Below are positions 36,472 to 48,175 of a stretch of DNA of 64,000 nt, one piece after another; the first letter of the stretch is position 1; each line of letters begins with the position of its first letter. The translations under genes were made by a program, and so were the position numbers. Source of the stretch: Ophthalmolycus amberensis (Eukaryota; Chordata; Actinopteri; Perciformes; Zoarcidae); NCBI GenBank assembly GCA_024529925.1, contig JAFEUB010000718.1:18638-82637 (forward strand). Reading direction: 5' to 3'. The notes under the pieces were generated by a model. It did not search any database, was not told the DNA's origin, and saw only the letters and a list, made by a program, of their open reading frames with translations.

Positions 36472-38439
36472 ATGATGAATACATTCTTAGGCAAGATGAA
36501 AAATGTGTTTGCAGGACGACAGAGGAGTCCAGCTTCACCCACATTTATACACACTTATACTATTTATACTATTAACCCTGAGTATATAGTGTTCCCAGAC
36601 ACTCATCACATTGAGGTCTCAGACAGCCAGACATCTCCCGAGGAAATAATTGGGGAAAGGTTTAGTGACATCCCTGATCCTGTCTTTGGTGACATGTCAG
36701 ACTCTGATTATGAGAGATTGCTATTTACCGATGTCCTGCGAGTTATTAAAGAACTGCAAGCGAAAGCCAAGGAAACGGACGCAAGAGGATGCAAACCTAA
36801 GAGCCTTAGTACAAAGGACTTCGCCAAAACATGTCTGTGTCGCTTACTGCGTCAACTGGACACCGAATTTGAGCAGTACATCAGCGTAACTGATTTGCGT
36901 GGCCTGTTTGTAGAATTAGAAGACTACATCGACAAATGGTTGACATTGGCTGATGACATATTACCGGTTGATTACGAGGATATGAAGGATTCCAGCAATA
37001 CAATGACGATGGAGCTGAGTAACATCATCTTCACACACACGACAGGACGTTTGCAGCCATCGATCTCACCAGAGGCGTATGGCGAATGCGATACGGAGTT
37101 TGACGGTAACTATAAGGAATACCATCCACATGTTTTGATGTACGTTGATATATGGACCAAAGCCTGGACATTCCTGAGATTCATGGAGTTGTGGCAGACG
37201 ACTCAGGTCGACGATGTTGCTGAAAATATGACACAGGCTTTAGAGGACAAGTTTCGTGACATCCCTGATCCTGTCTTTGGTGACATGTTCTCTGATTATG
37301 AGAGCTTGCTATCTACACAGTCTTTAGAGGACAAGTTTCGTGACATCCCTGATCCTGTCTTTGGTGACATGTCAGACTGTGATTATGAGAGCTTGCTATC
37401 TACACAGTCTTTAGAGGACAAGTTTCGTGACATCCCTGATCCTGTCTTTGGTGACATGTCAGACTGTGATTATGAGAGCTTGCTGTCTACACAGTCTTTA
37501 GAGGACAAGTTTCGTGACATCCCTGATCCTGTCTTTGGTGACATGTCAGACTGTGATTATGAGAGCTTGCTGTCTACACAGTCTTTAGAGGACAAGTCAC
37601 CGGAACCAACAGCGTCACCGGACGCTGAAAATATGACACAGTCTTTAGAGGACAAGTCACCGGAACCAACAGCGTCACCGGACGCTGAAAATATGACACA
37701 GTCTTTAGAGGACAAGTCACCGGAACCAACAGCGTCACCGGACGCTGAAAATATGACACAGTCTTTAGAGGACAAGTCACCGGAACCAACAGCGTCACCG
37801 GTCGCTGAAAATATGACAACGGCTTTAGAGGACAAGTCACCGGAACCAACAGCGTCACCGGTCGCTGAAAATATGACACAGTCTTTAGAGGTCGAGTCAC
37901 CGGAACCAACAGCGTCACCGGTCGCTGAAAATATGACAACGGCTTTAGAGGACAAGTCACCAGAACCAACAGCGTCACCGGTCGTCGACCAGCTGGAGAG
38001 CGGTCCTCAATGGGCGCAGGACAACACCGAAGCAAAGAAGAAAGCATTCATTGAGATTATCTTGGGGAAGCTGGTTTCACGGGCATTCAGGAAATGCAAA
38101 GTGAGCTGGCCATCCGATACCGAGGCCATCAACATCATTCAGCGTCTGTTGGAAAAGACGTGGGCCGAAGTCGAGGGCATGGACTTTGATGTCGAACCAA
38201 AAATCTTCAAGGACCTCGACAAGACCATCTTTAACAAACTCTGGAAGCAGTTGGGCCATAAAACAACGGTGCTGCGCTATTTGAGACGTGAGGATGAGGC
38301 ACTTGAAAACCTCATCGCCTCCTCCATCAAAAAACACTTGACGCCACCAACAAATAAGAGCAAAGGCAAGTTCTTCTCGTCCGTGCGCCGAGCCATCACC
38401 AACGTCTTCAGGCGAGGAGAGAAGGTCGTTGACATGTAG
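36472..38439 (+). CDS. Uncharacterised intronless tandem-family protein, copy 4 (655 aa)
   Basis: Four 29-residue FRDIPDP repeats (one fewer than copy 2) and seven SPEPTASP repeats in the same order as copy 2. The unique N- and C-terminal regions are identical to copy 2 in translation (KIFKDLDK, RYLRRED), so copies 2 and 4 are the closest pair in coding sequence although not adjacent. Confidence 0.72.
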   Translation: MMNTFLGKMKNVFAGRQRSPASPTFIHTYTIYTINPEYIVFPDTHHIEVSDSQTSPEEIIGERFSDIPDPVFGDMSDSDYERLLFTDVLRVIKELQAKAKETDARGCKPKSLSTKDFAKTCLCRLLRQLDTEFEQYISVTDLRGLFVELEDYIDKWLTLADDILPVDYEDMKDSSNTMTMELSNIIFTHTTGRLQPSISPEAYGECDTEFDGNYKEYHPHVLMYVDIWTKAWTFLRFMELWQTTQVDDVAENMTQALEDKFRDIPDPVFGDMFSDYESLLSTQSLEDKFRDIPDPVFGDMSDCDYESLLSTQSLEDKFRDIPDPVFGDMSDCDYESLLSTQSLEDKFRDIPDPVFGDMSDCDYESLLSTQSLEDKSPEPTASPDAENMTQSLEDKSPEPTASPDAENMTQSLEDKSPEPTASPDAENMTQSLEDKSPEPTASPVAENMTTALEDKSPEPTASPVAENMTQSLEVESPEPTASPVAENMTTALEDKSPEPTASPVVDQLESGPQWAQDNTEAKKKAFIEIILGKLVSRAFRKCKVSWPSDTEAINIIQRLLEKTWAEVEGMDFDVEPKIFKDLDKTIFNKLWKQLGHKTTVLRYLRREDEALENLIASSIKKHLTPPTNKSKGKFFSSVRRAITNVFRRGEKVVDM

Positions 38440-38454
38440 GTGACAACAATATAT

Positions 38455-38478
38455 CTCTCTCTCTCTCTCTATCTCTCT
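38455..38478. repeat. (TC)n microsatellite, U4
   Basis: Shortest of the five CT tracts. Confidence 0.8.
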
Positions 38479-39174
38479 AGCTTTGAAATTTCCTTTAAGG
38501 AAAACCCTCTTTTCTCATCAGACCAGTGTGTTGAGTTTGACCAGATCCATTTCTTTTCTAACTAATCATCAGAGGATGTTTTATGGTGGCTGGAGGTTCA
38601 AATATTTGCTGCCACGGTGATAGAAAGTGAGGAGATCTTGCTGTTTTTTTAAACATGCGTGGCCATGTTTAATCCAGTAGTTAGTCCTGTGAGGATAAAC
38701 CATACTGACCATTCACCCTGCAGTGACTGCAGCGCTGATAATGTCAGCCATGACAGCAGATGTACTGATTTGCTGGTTTCAGATTAGCTTTGAAATTTCC
38801 TTTAAGGAAAACCCGCTTTTCTCATCAGACCAGTGTGTTGAGTTTAACCAGATCCATTTATTTTCTAACTAATCATCAGAGGATGTTTTATGGTGGCTGG
38901 AGGTTCAAATATTTGCTGCCACGGTGATAGAAAGTGAGGAGATCTCGCTGTTTTTTTAAACATGCGTGGCCATGTTTAATCCAGTAGTTAGTCCTGTGAG
39001 GATAAACCATACTGACTTTTCATTAAGCACCACCACCAGTCCAACACTTTTGGTTTCTATTGCAGTTTCTTAACAATTCAATGGATTACCATGAGATTTT
39101 GTACAGACATTCATCGCCCCTAGAGGATGAATCCTACTGACTTTGGAGATTCATTGACCGTTCATCTCGTGCCA
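38479..39174 (+). repeat. Right inverted-repeat arm, U4 (two modules)
   Basis: Modules start near 38479 and 38787. The distal end reads GACCGTTCATCTCGTGCCA, a variant shared with U5. Confidence 0.85.
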
Positions 39175-39940
39175 CACTCTAAAAAAAAAAAACCTTGAGA
39201 AAACTTTATCAAGGCAACTTGATGCAATCGATTTTCAAGTTCTCAACTTTTGACTACGGTAGTTGACTTAACTAAGATTTACAAGTTTGGACAAAAGTTC
39301 TGCCAACTTAGATTTTCTTGTTCACAGAATTGTGATATTTCTGTGAGGCTAACAATGAAATTATTGTTTCAGTGCCATGTATTTCTACCTTTGACAAACG
39401 GATATTTGTGTTGAATAAATATACAATTCTTGTTTAAGTGAGACAAAAAATTTACGTTAAAAATCAATACAAATTGATGTTGCTATATAATTGTATTTCG
39501 AGTTCTGCCAACTTAGATTTTCTTGTTCACAGAATTGTGATATTTCTGTGAGGCTAACAATAAAATCATTGTTTCAATGCTATGTGTTTCTGCCTTCAAC
39601 AAACACAGATATACTAGTTGAATAAACATATAATTCTTGCTTCAGTGAGATACATTTTCCTAGATAACTCAATGAAAATGTAAGTTGCTGTAATTGTATT
39701 CAAGGAATTCTCAATAAATACTTCATTAAATATAATAAAAAGGCACACAGCTCAAAGTTAGCTAAAACCTTGTTTATTTCTCCTTGGTAAAAAGGTTTTG
39801 AACACGAGTTAAAAGTACTCAATGAGGTCTGTCTGGCCTTCATTAAACAATGGATTGGCACTGGATTCAGCAAGGCAATTATGTAAACAGTCAATGCAAT
39901 GAATTTGAATATTTAAAACACTGGATGTGTCCCTCTATAT
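39175..39940 (-). mobile_element. CACTG-ended transposon fragment, U4
   Basis: Terminal motif mutated to CACTCTAAAA here. Otherwise as in U2. Confidence 0.45.
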
Positions 39941-39949
39941 AGACATGTA

Positions 39950-40523
<574 letters not shown>

Positions 40524-40722
40524 ACTTATACATGAGTACCAACAATGAACATGAACAGTTTAAATACTGGATGTGTCCCTATTGTGAACTGACAACTGAC
40601 ATTTCTTCAAATTCTGTGAATCTGAGGCAAAGGTGACTTAAAAGGTTACACATGAGAACAAACAATGCACTCAAACAGGAACAAAACAAAGCATTAGGTC
40701 CTGTCTGGCTTCCCCATCAGAT

Positions 40723-41034
40723 TTAGAGCAAAAGCTTTGTTTTCAGAGACCGTATGCGCTGCGAGCGTCGAGAGCCAAGCTCGAAAAAGATTGTTTGAAT
40801 CCCTTCGAAGGTATACCTCATCTCCTTTGGATAGTCAATGTCCATGGCATACAGTAGGCCAAAGACGTATGCAAAGGCAGTAGAGAGGTCTGGTAGGTCT
40901 TGAAGCACGATGGTCCCTTCCAACACAACCGCTACATCTCGCACGTTTGGTAATATGGCAGCATCATCATCTTCAATGATGGTGAGGATGGCAACAGACA
41001 CACCTCTGAGCACTCTCTTCTCATGGTCAGTGTC
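40723..41034 (-). pseudogene. Orphan SAMD3-like terminal exon, U4
   Basis: Intact 103-codon exon with acceptor. The LTR element lies about 330 bp upstream in its transcription direction. Confidence 0.6.
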
Positions 41035-41361
41035 CTGAGGAAAAGCAACACATGCATGATTGAGTGCTAAGGAAAGATTAAAGACAAAATACATTTCTAC
41101 TCATTGTAACTTTAACTTTTGTACCATTCGGCTTGTGGACGTTTTAAAAATAAATCTTAAAATTGTGACTCAACAGCACGGTTGCTATCACCCACCAGTG
41201 GGACAGTATAGGAATTTATCGTGGATCACAATTAAAACACTCACAATAAGTTGATCGTGAATATCCTCATGAGTGATTTGAAAAAGCTGTCTAGCTTGCT
41301 ATCATGGTGGAGGACTGAAAAATAGAAACAATTCAAATACAATTCAAGTGTCCACCATAGC

Positions 41362-42048
41362 TGTCACGGGAGTTCACGGGTAGGACCCAAAACGCAAGAC
41401 CACAGGAGACAGAAGTTAATGGAAACAGGTTTTATTAGCCTGACTAATACAGGAAGGTGTGGAGCCCGTGGTCCGACACCCGAGTGGCAGATCGATGGTG
41501 TGAGGCCCGTGGCTCGACACCGGAGGGCTGGTAGCCTGACGGCGTGAAGTCCCGTGGCTCGATATCAGAGAGTAGGCAGATCGACGATGTGAGTCCCGTG
41601 GCTCGACACCGGAGGGCTGGCAGTTTGACGGCGTGAGTAGTCCGTGTCACACAAGGAGGGCAGAGCGGCGGAGTGTAATCCGTAAACACAAGGAGGGCAG
41701 AGCGGCGGAGTGTAATCCGTAAACACAAGGAGGGCAGAGGATGCCACGGGGTTGACACGGGTGAAAGACGGTACGACCTGACAACCCCAGACTGCAGGCC
41801 CAGAGCTTATATAGAGACAGGAGACTCATTAGTGGGACCTGAGTCTGGTGTGTCAGGCTGCAGGAGGTGATCGGCTGGAGTGTCCTCAGCTGTGCATAAT
41901 CAAGGGTGTGGCCATGGGAGGTGTCTGGAGGCAGAGGACAACACAGAGCACATGGCACACAATAACAAACGGGGGGAATGACAGGCCACATGAGGAGGAG
42001 ATCAGGGGAAACACACAACGGGTCCGACATGGACCCTGGATCCTGACA
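41362..42048 (-). repeat. 3' LTR
   Basis: 687 bp, apparently identical to the other LTR by eye. Contains repeated short motifs (CGTGGCTCGACACCGGAGGG; CACAAGGAGGGCAGAGCGGC twice). Confidence 0.92.
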
Positions 42049-42050
42049 GT

Positions 42051-42062
42051 ACCCCCCCCTTA
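42051..42062 (-). other. Polypurine tract
   Basis: On the minus strand, AAGGGGGGGGT lies 2 bp before the 3' LTR, the expected position for plus-strand priming during reverse transcription. Confidence 0.7.
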
Positions 42063-42227
42063 AGGCACGGATTCCAGACGTACAACAAGACACAAAGAAG
42101 GGCGGGTGGAGGGGGTCCGGAGGAGGGATGTCCCCACAGCTACAAGGCCGACTAGGGTGGGCGGCGGGGGTCCGGAGGAGGGGTGACAGGATCTGACCGG
42201 CCACGGGGGCCGCAGAAGAGCGTCGGC

Positions 42228-42400
42228 CACAGGTGCTCCGGCAGACGGCCGGGAGGGCAGAAGGGCTCTGGACACGGGTGCTCCGGCGGACGGCCGGGCG
42301 GGCAGAAGCCTCCGGGCACGGGTGCTCTGGCGGACGGCCGGGCGGGCAGAAGGGCTCCGGGCACGGGTACTCCGGCGGACGGCCGGGCGGGCTCTGGAGA
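42228..42400. repeat. 45-bp minisatellite in the LTR element
   Basis: About four copies of a GC-rich unit (CGGACGGCCGGGCGGGCAGA core) between the gag stop and the polypurine tract. Confidence 0.7.
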
Positions 42401-42518
42401 ACAGGATGCTGGTGCAGCAGCGGCAGGTACTGGAGGTTGCTGCAGCTCGGAGACAGCAGCGGGCACTGGAGGTCGCTGCTGCTCCGCGACGGCAGCGGGC
42501 ACTGGAGATCGCTGCCGC

Positions 42519-44237
42519 TCAGAGACGGCAACTGGAGGTCGTTGCGCCTCTGGGATGGCGGCCGGGTCTGGGAGAGGCGGCGGCGGCCGGGTCCGGAGAT
42601 AGCTGCGGCGCTGAGGCGGCGGCGACCGGGTCCGGGGATAGCTGCGGCGCTGAGGCGGCAGGAACTGGAGCTGGCGCAGAGGCGGCAGGAACTGGAGCTG
42701 GCGCAGAGGCGGCAGGAACTGGAGCTGGCGGCGGCGCTGAGGCGGCAGGAACTGGAGCTGGCGGCGGCGCTGAGGCGGCAGGAACTGGAGCTAGCGGCGG
42801 CGCTGAGGCGGCAGGAACTGGAGGTCGTCGCTGCGGCGCTGAGGCGGCAGGAACTGGAGGTCGCCGCTGCGGCGCTGAGGCGGCAGGAACTGGAGCTGGC
42901 CCAGAGGCGGCAGGAACTGGAGGTCGCCGCTGCGGCGCTGAGGCGGCAGGAACTGGAGCTGGCGCAGAGGCGGCAGGAACTGGAGGTCGCCGCTGCTCTG
43001 GGATGGCAGCGGTGGGAACTGGAGGTCGCTGCTGCTCTGGGACGGCAGCGGCGGGAACTGGAGGTCGCTGCTGCTCTGGGACGGCAGCGGCCGGGGCTGG
43101 AGGTCGCTGCTGCTCTGGGATGGCAGCGGTGGGAACTGGAGGTCGCTGCTGCTCTGGGACGGCAGCGGCGGGAACTGGAGGTCGCTGCTGCTCTGGGACG
43201 GCAGCGGCCGGGGCTGGAGGTCGCTGCTGCTCTGGGACGGCAGCGGCGGGAACTGGAGGTCGCTGCTGCTCTGGGACGGCAGCGATGGGAACTGGAGGTC
43301 GCTGCTGCTCTGGGACGGCAGCGGCGGGAACTGGAGGTCGCTGCTGCTCTGGGACGGCAGCGGCGGGAACTGGAGGTCGCTGCTGCTCTGGGACGGCAGC
43401 GGCCGGGGCTGGAGGTCGCTGCTGCTCTGGGATGGCAGCGGTGGGAACTGGAGGTCGCTGCTGCTCTGGGACGGCAGCGGCGGGAACTGGAGGTCGCTGC
43501 TGCTCTGGGACGGCAGCGGCCGGGGCTGGAGGTCGCTGCTGCTCTGGGACGGCAGCGGCGGGAACTGGAAATCGCCGCTGCGCCGGGACGGCAGCGGCCG
43601 GGACTGGGGAAGGCTGTGGCGCAGAAGCGGTAGGAACTGCTGCTAGCTGCGGCGCAGAGACGGCAGGAACAGTAGCTGGCTGGAATGCCGTCCGACTACA
43701 GTGGGCCGGAGTCGGCCGGACCACTGAGTGTTCCGCAACGCTTGCTTGGCCCCCTCTCCGGCTGAGAAGGTGCTTAGCCATATAATCAGAGTCCCCCAGA
43801 GGGTCAAAAACTCTCATCAGCCCCGCCACAAAGTCCACATAACAAACAGTATTAGTCCGCTCAAAACCTAATGTTCTCGCGGCCCAGTCCAAAGCCCTTC
43901 CCCGCAGTAATCCAACCACGTAGGACACCTTGGACCCGTCCGAGGCAAAAGTCTGAGGGTGACGGTCAAATACCCGTTGGCATAGCAACAGGAAGCCCTG
44001 GCACTTCCCCAGTGTTCCGTCATACGAATCCGGAGCCGGCACGGGGGATTCCCAGGCCGCCGAGGCGAGGACAGGCGGAAATAGTGCGGGTGCTGGAACT
44101 GGTGGAGACTTGACTGTCCGGGCTAGTTCCTGCCCGAGCCAGCCAAGCCGAGAAACCTCAGCAGCGAAACCTCTCATCTCCTCCAGCAGCCTGTTAGTTC
44201 TGTCCAGCGCAGCTGCTCCTGTGGTTGCTGGGTCCAT
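42519..44237 (-). CDS. Retrotransposon Gag, C-terminally truncated and fused to a proline-rich tandem repeat
   Basis: 572 codons from the first ATG after the 5' LTR. Residues 1-60 form a short helical region (LDRTNRLLEEMRGF). Residues of about 65-170 match the capsid N-terminal domain of sushi/PEG10/RTL-type Gag: PDSYDGTLGKCQGFLLLCQ, KVSYVVGLLRGRALDWA, FDPLGDSDYMAKHLLS. The match stops near residue 180 (SVAEHSVV), so the C-terminal half of the capsid and the zinc knuckle are missing. The rest is a low-complexity array of 13-residue units (AAAVPEQQRPPVP) and shorter ASAPAPVPA units. A coding role is possible but unproven. The element would need proteins from an autonomous relative to move. Confidence 0.75.
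   Translation of the reverse strand: MDPATTGAAALDRTNRLLEEMRGFAAEVSRLGWLGQELARTVKSPPVPAPALFPPVLASAAWESPVPAPDSYDGTLGKCQGFLLLCQRVFDRHPQTFASDGSKVSYVVGLLRGRALDWAARTLGFERTNTVCYVDFVAGLMRVFDPLGDSDYMAKHLLSRRGGQASVAEHSVVRPTPAHCSRTAFQPATVPAVSAPQLAAVPTASAPQPSPVPAAAVPAQRRFPVPAAAVPEQQRPPAPAAAVPEQQRPPVPAAAVPEQQRPPVPTAAIPEQQRPPAPAAAVPEQQRPPVPAAAVPEQQRPPVPAAAVPEQQRPPVPIAAVPEQQRPPVPAAAVPEQQRPPAPAAAVPEQQRPPVPAAAVPEQQRPPVPTAAIPEQQRPPAPAAAVPEQQRPPVPAAAVPEQQRPPVPTAAIPEQRRPPVPAASAPAPVPAASAPQRRPPVPAASGPAPVPAASAPQRRPPVPAASAPQRRPPVPAASAPPLAPVPAASAPPPAPVPAASAPPPAPVPAASAPAPVPAASAPAPVPAASAPQLSPDPVAAASAPQLSPDPAAAASPRPGRHPRGATTSSCRL
42985..43570. repeat. 39-bp minisatellite inside gag
   Basis: About fifteen copies of a unit containing GGAGGTCGCTGCTGCTCTGG, in phase with the reading frame (13 codons). 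Related shorter units extend left to about 42640. Confidence 0.88.
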
Positions 44238-44253
44238 TATGGTCAGGTCGTTC

Positions 44254-44940
44254 TGTCACGGGAGTTCACGGGTAGGACCCAAAACGCAAGACCACAGGAG
44301 ACAGAAGTTAATGGAAACAGGTTTTATTAGCCTGACTAATACAGGAAGGTGTGGAGCCCGTGGTCCGACACCCGAGTGGCAGATCGATGGTGTGAGGCCC
44401 GTGGCTCGACACCGGAGGGCTGGTAGCCTGACGGCGTGAAGTCCCGTGGCTCGATATCAGAGAGTAGGCAGATCGACGATGTGAGTCCCGTGGCTCGACA
44501 CCGGAGGGCTGGCAGTTTGACGGCGTGAGTAGTCCGTGTCACACAAGGAGGGCAGAGCGGCGGAGTGTAATCCGTAAACACAAGGAGGGCAGAGCGGCGG
44601 AGTGTAATCCGTAAACACAAGGAGGGCAGAGGATGCCACGGGGTTGACACGGGTGAAAGACGGTACGACCTGACAACCCCAGACTGCAGGCCCAGAGCTT
44701 ATATAGAGACAGGAGACTCATTAGTGGGACCTGAGTCTGGTGTGTCAGGCTGCAGGAGGTGATCGGCTGGAGTGTCCTCAGCTGTGCATAATCAAGGGTG
44801 TGGCCATGGGAGGTGTCTGGAGGCAGAGGACAACACAGAGCACATGGCACACAATAACAAACGGGGGGAATGACAGGCCACATGAGGAGGAGATCAGGGG
44901 AAACACACAACGGGTCCGACATGGACCCTGGATCCTGACA
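44254..44940 (-). repeat. 5' LTR
   Basis: 687 bp, apparently identical to the 3' LTR. The adjacent target duplication ATAGC follows at 44941. Confidence 0.92.
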
Positions 44941-44980
44941 ATAGCGCTGGCGCATTGTCGAAGCAGTAAATGCTGCTTGT

Positions 44981-45431
44981 AGATGAACGGTCAGTGAATC
45001 TCCAAAGTCAGTAGGATTCATCCTCTAGGGGTGATGAATGTCTGTACAAAATCTCATGGTAATCCATTGAATTGTTGTTAAGACACTGCAATAGAAACCA
45101 AAAGTGTTGACGTGGTGGTGCTTAATGAAAAGTCAGTATGGTTTATCCTCACAGGACCATGAATGGCCACGCATGTTTAAAAAAACAACAAGATCTCCTC
45201 ACTTTCTATCACCGTGGCAGCAAATATTTGAACCTCCAGCCACCATAAAACATCCTCTGATGATTAGTTAGAAAAGAAATGGATCTGGTCAAACTCAACA
45301 CACTGGTCTGATGAGAAAAGAGGGTTTTCCTTAAAGGAAATTTCAAAGCTAATCTGAAACCAGAAAATCAGTACATCTGCTGTCATGGCTGACATTATCA
45401 GCGCTGCAGTCACTGCAGGGTGAATGGTCAG
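44981..45431 (+). repeat. Left arm of long inverted repeat, U5
   Basis: Complement of the distal part of the arm at 49761-50762. A few bases are deleted near 45110 (GACGTGGTGGTGC). Confidence 0.85.
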
Positions 45432-47365
45432 AAACACTTTCGTAGAGAGAGATCCCCCATGACATTAACAATGACTTTAACCAGCTGTGAACTTCAGGAA
45501 TGAGGAAAGCAGAGCCATTCCTCTCTTGAAACTGAACTTAGCACTTGTTTTCAACCAGGAAGCTGCAACGGGCAACAGGTGCAACGTTGCTCCCTGTATT
45601 GTGTTACTTCTTTTATGTTTTCCCTTCCTGCATTTGAATTGTTCGTGAGCAGCGCAATCTATAAATGTCACGCTCAAGTCTCCTCGTCATCCACCCCGTC
45701 CTCCCAAGGGGTCTAAAGGAATTCCACGTCACTAGGAACAGGATTGTTCTTGCGGAATTTGATTCATTGTTCCCACCGCGATGCCGCACACACCTCATCT
45801 GATCTCATAATTGACTGGAGGGTGATGGATACAAGCTCACAGGGATGTTGAAATGCAGTGTCAGCTATTAGGGGTTCAGGGTTGATTGCAAGAGACTCCT
45901 GTAAAATGATATTATTAGATGAAATATGCACAATTGCAGGAAAGATGTACATTTTTTTAGATTTAAAGAATGTGGCATCAAGGCTGGAGTGTTCAGGGTT
46001 TTTTTAACTCACCAGCCAGAGAAGAGAAGTTGAATTTATCAACCTAAAGTAGTTGTTGACTGCAATGAAAGGAAACAAAGTGTTTGATGATATGTCATTT
46101 AGAGTCATTGGCCAAATGACTTGAGCTCCTGACACCAAGAGAGTTGTTTATGTGTATCATCACTTCCTGATAAAGGCGCTCCTGTCATACATTACCACAA
46201 GGTGGCAGCAGTGTGTTATAGACATGAACCTGACCAGAGGAAGAAGTTGTTTATTTCAGTAATACTGTTTTATCTTAAGTTGAATGTTTTTGTTTTACTT
46301 TTGTTAAAAGATAAGCCTGACATTATTCTATACTTTTCTTACTGTCAATAAATCCCATGAAAATACCATTTTCCACCTCTCAATACTGTATAACTCGCCG
46401 ACCCTGTCTGTAGCATTCAGTCCATTAGTTACTACCGAAGAGGTAAATCTAACAGGAGTAAATAGTGCATTTATTTTCAGTATTTTTACTCATTGGGTGC
46501 TATAGTGAGTATTTATGGCAGCAGGATGGTAAACGTGGGATTAAGCCAAACTAAACTGCAGTGTGTGTGTGTTCATGTAAATGAAGCGACCCACTGCAAC
46601 ATTGTGGCTCACCACCAACCACTATGACTAATGTACGACCTGCTGTACCTCTTCGGCCATAGACGCTCACTTTTTAAATCAATCGATTTTTTGTTGTATA
46701 ATAAACTTAATTACCTGCTTTGTAAAATGAGTTCCTTCAAAGTAAGCCACTTCCAATCTGCAAAATGCACAATCATGTGTTGGGAGAATTTTCACATTGT
46801 TTTCCAAATTAGAAGTGGAACGCAAGCATTTACAATAACACATCCTTTTAAATACTACATTTTAGAAACATGACTAAGAGTCTGCAGCTTTCTGTTAGCA
46901 ATACGTACAGTGTAACAGAGCCACAAACATGGCTGTAGTCTTACTAGGCTAGCTGTTTCCCCATACTTCCATTCTGTATGCTAAGCTACCTAACCGCATG
47001 CTGGCTTTAGTTCATATTATTTATGAAATGTATCATTCTGCTTGTTTCTCAGAAAGAAGTGGATGAGTATTTCCCAAAAATGTTGAACTATTCCTTCAGC
47101 CATGAGACATGAGAAGAGTTTAACAAAACATCCAGCAGGTGGTGCTATACACTGAAATGGAAATTAATTTATCTTTAGTAATTTATCTTTAGTAAAGGTC
47201 ATTAGGTACCCTTTAAGAGTATTGAGACCCTAAACCAAGGTGATGGCTTGATCCTCATCCGTAAATAGTTGAGTCTCAAGGTTTGTTAGATATGTTAATG
47301 AAGAACGTGAAACTGGACGGTGAATTAGTAGGAAATATGTGTTGGTGTTGGCTTTGATGGTGTTG
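45432..47365. other. Conserved spacer of U5 without a recognised gene
   Basis: Almost identical to the U3 spacer, including AGATTTAAAGAATG and GGTAAACGTGGG. Confidence 0.5.
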
Positions 47366-47776
47366 CCATTCTCTCCCTAGGCTGGTCTTAAATGCGTTGA
47401 CTGAGGAGGCACTAACTGTTGCTTGACTCAGGCTGTTCCATACTGGTGGTGTTCTTCTAGAGAAAAAAGGTTTCCGTGGACCAGGCTGGTGTTGTACTTG
47501 TAGCTTCTTGTATTGGTGCTGAGGGATTTTTTGAACATACTATTGCCACATACTTGACTTCTGTTCGACTGTACGCTGTCGATTCCTGTCAGTATTTTAA
47601 AAGTTTGGACCATGTCGGCTCGTTTGCGGCGAAATTCCAGCGTTTGCAAGTTGAGACTGGCAAGTCTTTCTGGGTATGAGAGGTTGGACGAGTCTAGTTG
47701 TGCGTCTCTGAACTGGTTCCAGGGCATCTTTGTCCCGCTTGAGTTTGGGCGACCATACGACTGAGGCGTACTCCAA
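47366..47776 (-). pseudogene. LINE reverse transcriptase 3' fragment, U5
   Basis: As in U2. It shares GCACAATTTAG with U1 where U2-U4 have GCCAAATTTAG. Confidence 0.75.
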
Positions 47777-47851
47777 ATTAAGGAGCTTTTATTGCACAAT
47801 TTAGTTGTTGAAGCGTGATATCTTATTGTGAAGGACAGAACTACGGTCCCG

Positions 47852-48026
47852 GTTGCCAAGCAACGGTTGCTGAGCAGCGGGAGTCCTTTGATTTCAGCTA
47901 GGCTCGTGGCTATCATGTGTGACGTCAGATAAAAGGATCAAAGACATGAAAACCGTGACGTCACCGATAGAATCCGTGACGTCACGGATGGAATCCTTGA
48001 CGTCACGGATGGAATCCTTGACGTCA
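47852..48026 (+). promoter_or_regulatory. X-box plus five CREs, U5
   Basis: X-box at 47852-47864. CREs start at 47920, 47956, 47977, 47998 and 48019. Confidence 0.72.
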
Positions 48027-48175
48027 TTTCAGCTATAGGCTCCTTGCTCCTGGCTGTCATGTGTAAAGTCAGTGTAAGTCAGTCAGCAAGTTCTCAGAGC
48101 TCAAGATCATCGTCCACAATAAATCAACTATTTATCAACAATTTATTCAAAGAATAATTCAACAGTAAATCAACA

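Larger units (their letters stand above)
41362..44940 (-). mobile_element. Non-autonomous Ty3/Gypsy LTR retrotransposon (3579 bp, gag only)
   Basis: Two direct repeats of 687 bp begin TGTCACGGGAG and end GGATCCTGACA (TG...CA ends) and flank an internal gag frame on the minus strand. A 5-bp target duplication, ATAGC, lies at 41357-41361 and 44941-44945. Units U1-U3 carry the empty site CCATAGCGCTGG. A purine tract (AAGGGGGGGGT on the minus strand, 42051-42062) sits just before the 3' LTR and fixes the minus orientation. No protease, RT or integrase is present. No canonical TGG-type primer-binding site is obvious after the 5' LTR. Confidence 0.93.

Noticed and set aside
42233..43785. Plus-strand frames of 466 and 487 codons across the LTR element
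   Set aside because: They are the complement of the GC-rich gag minisatellite; the capsid homology, LTR polarity and polypurine tract all point to the minus strand.
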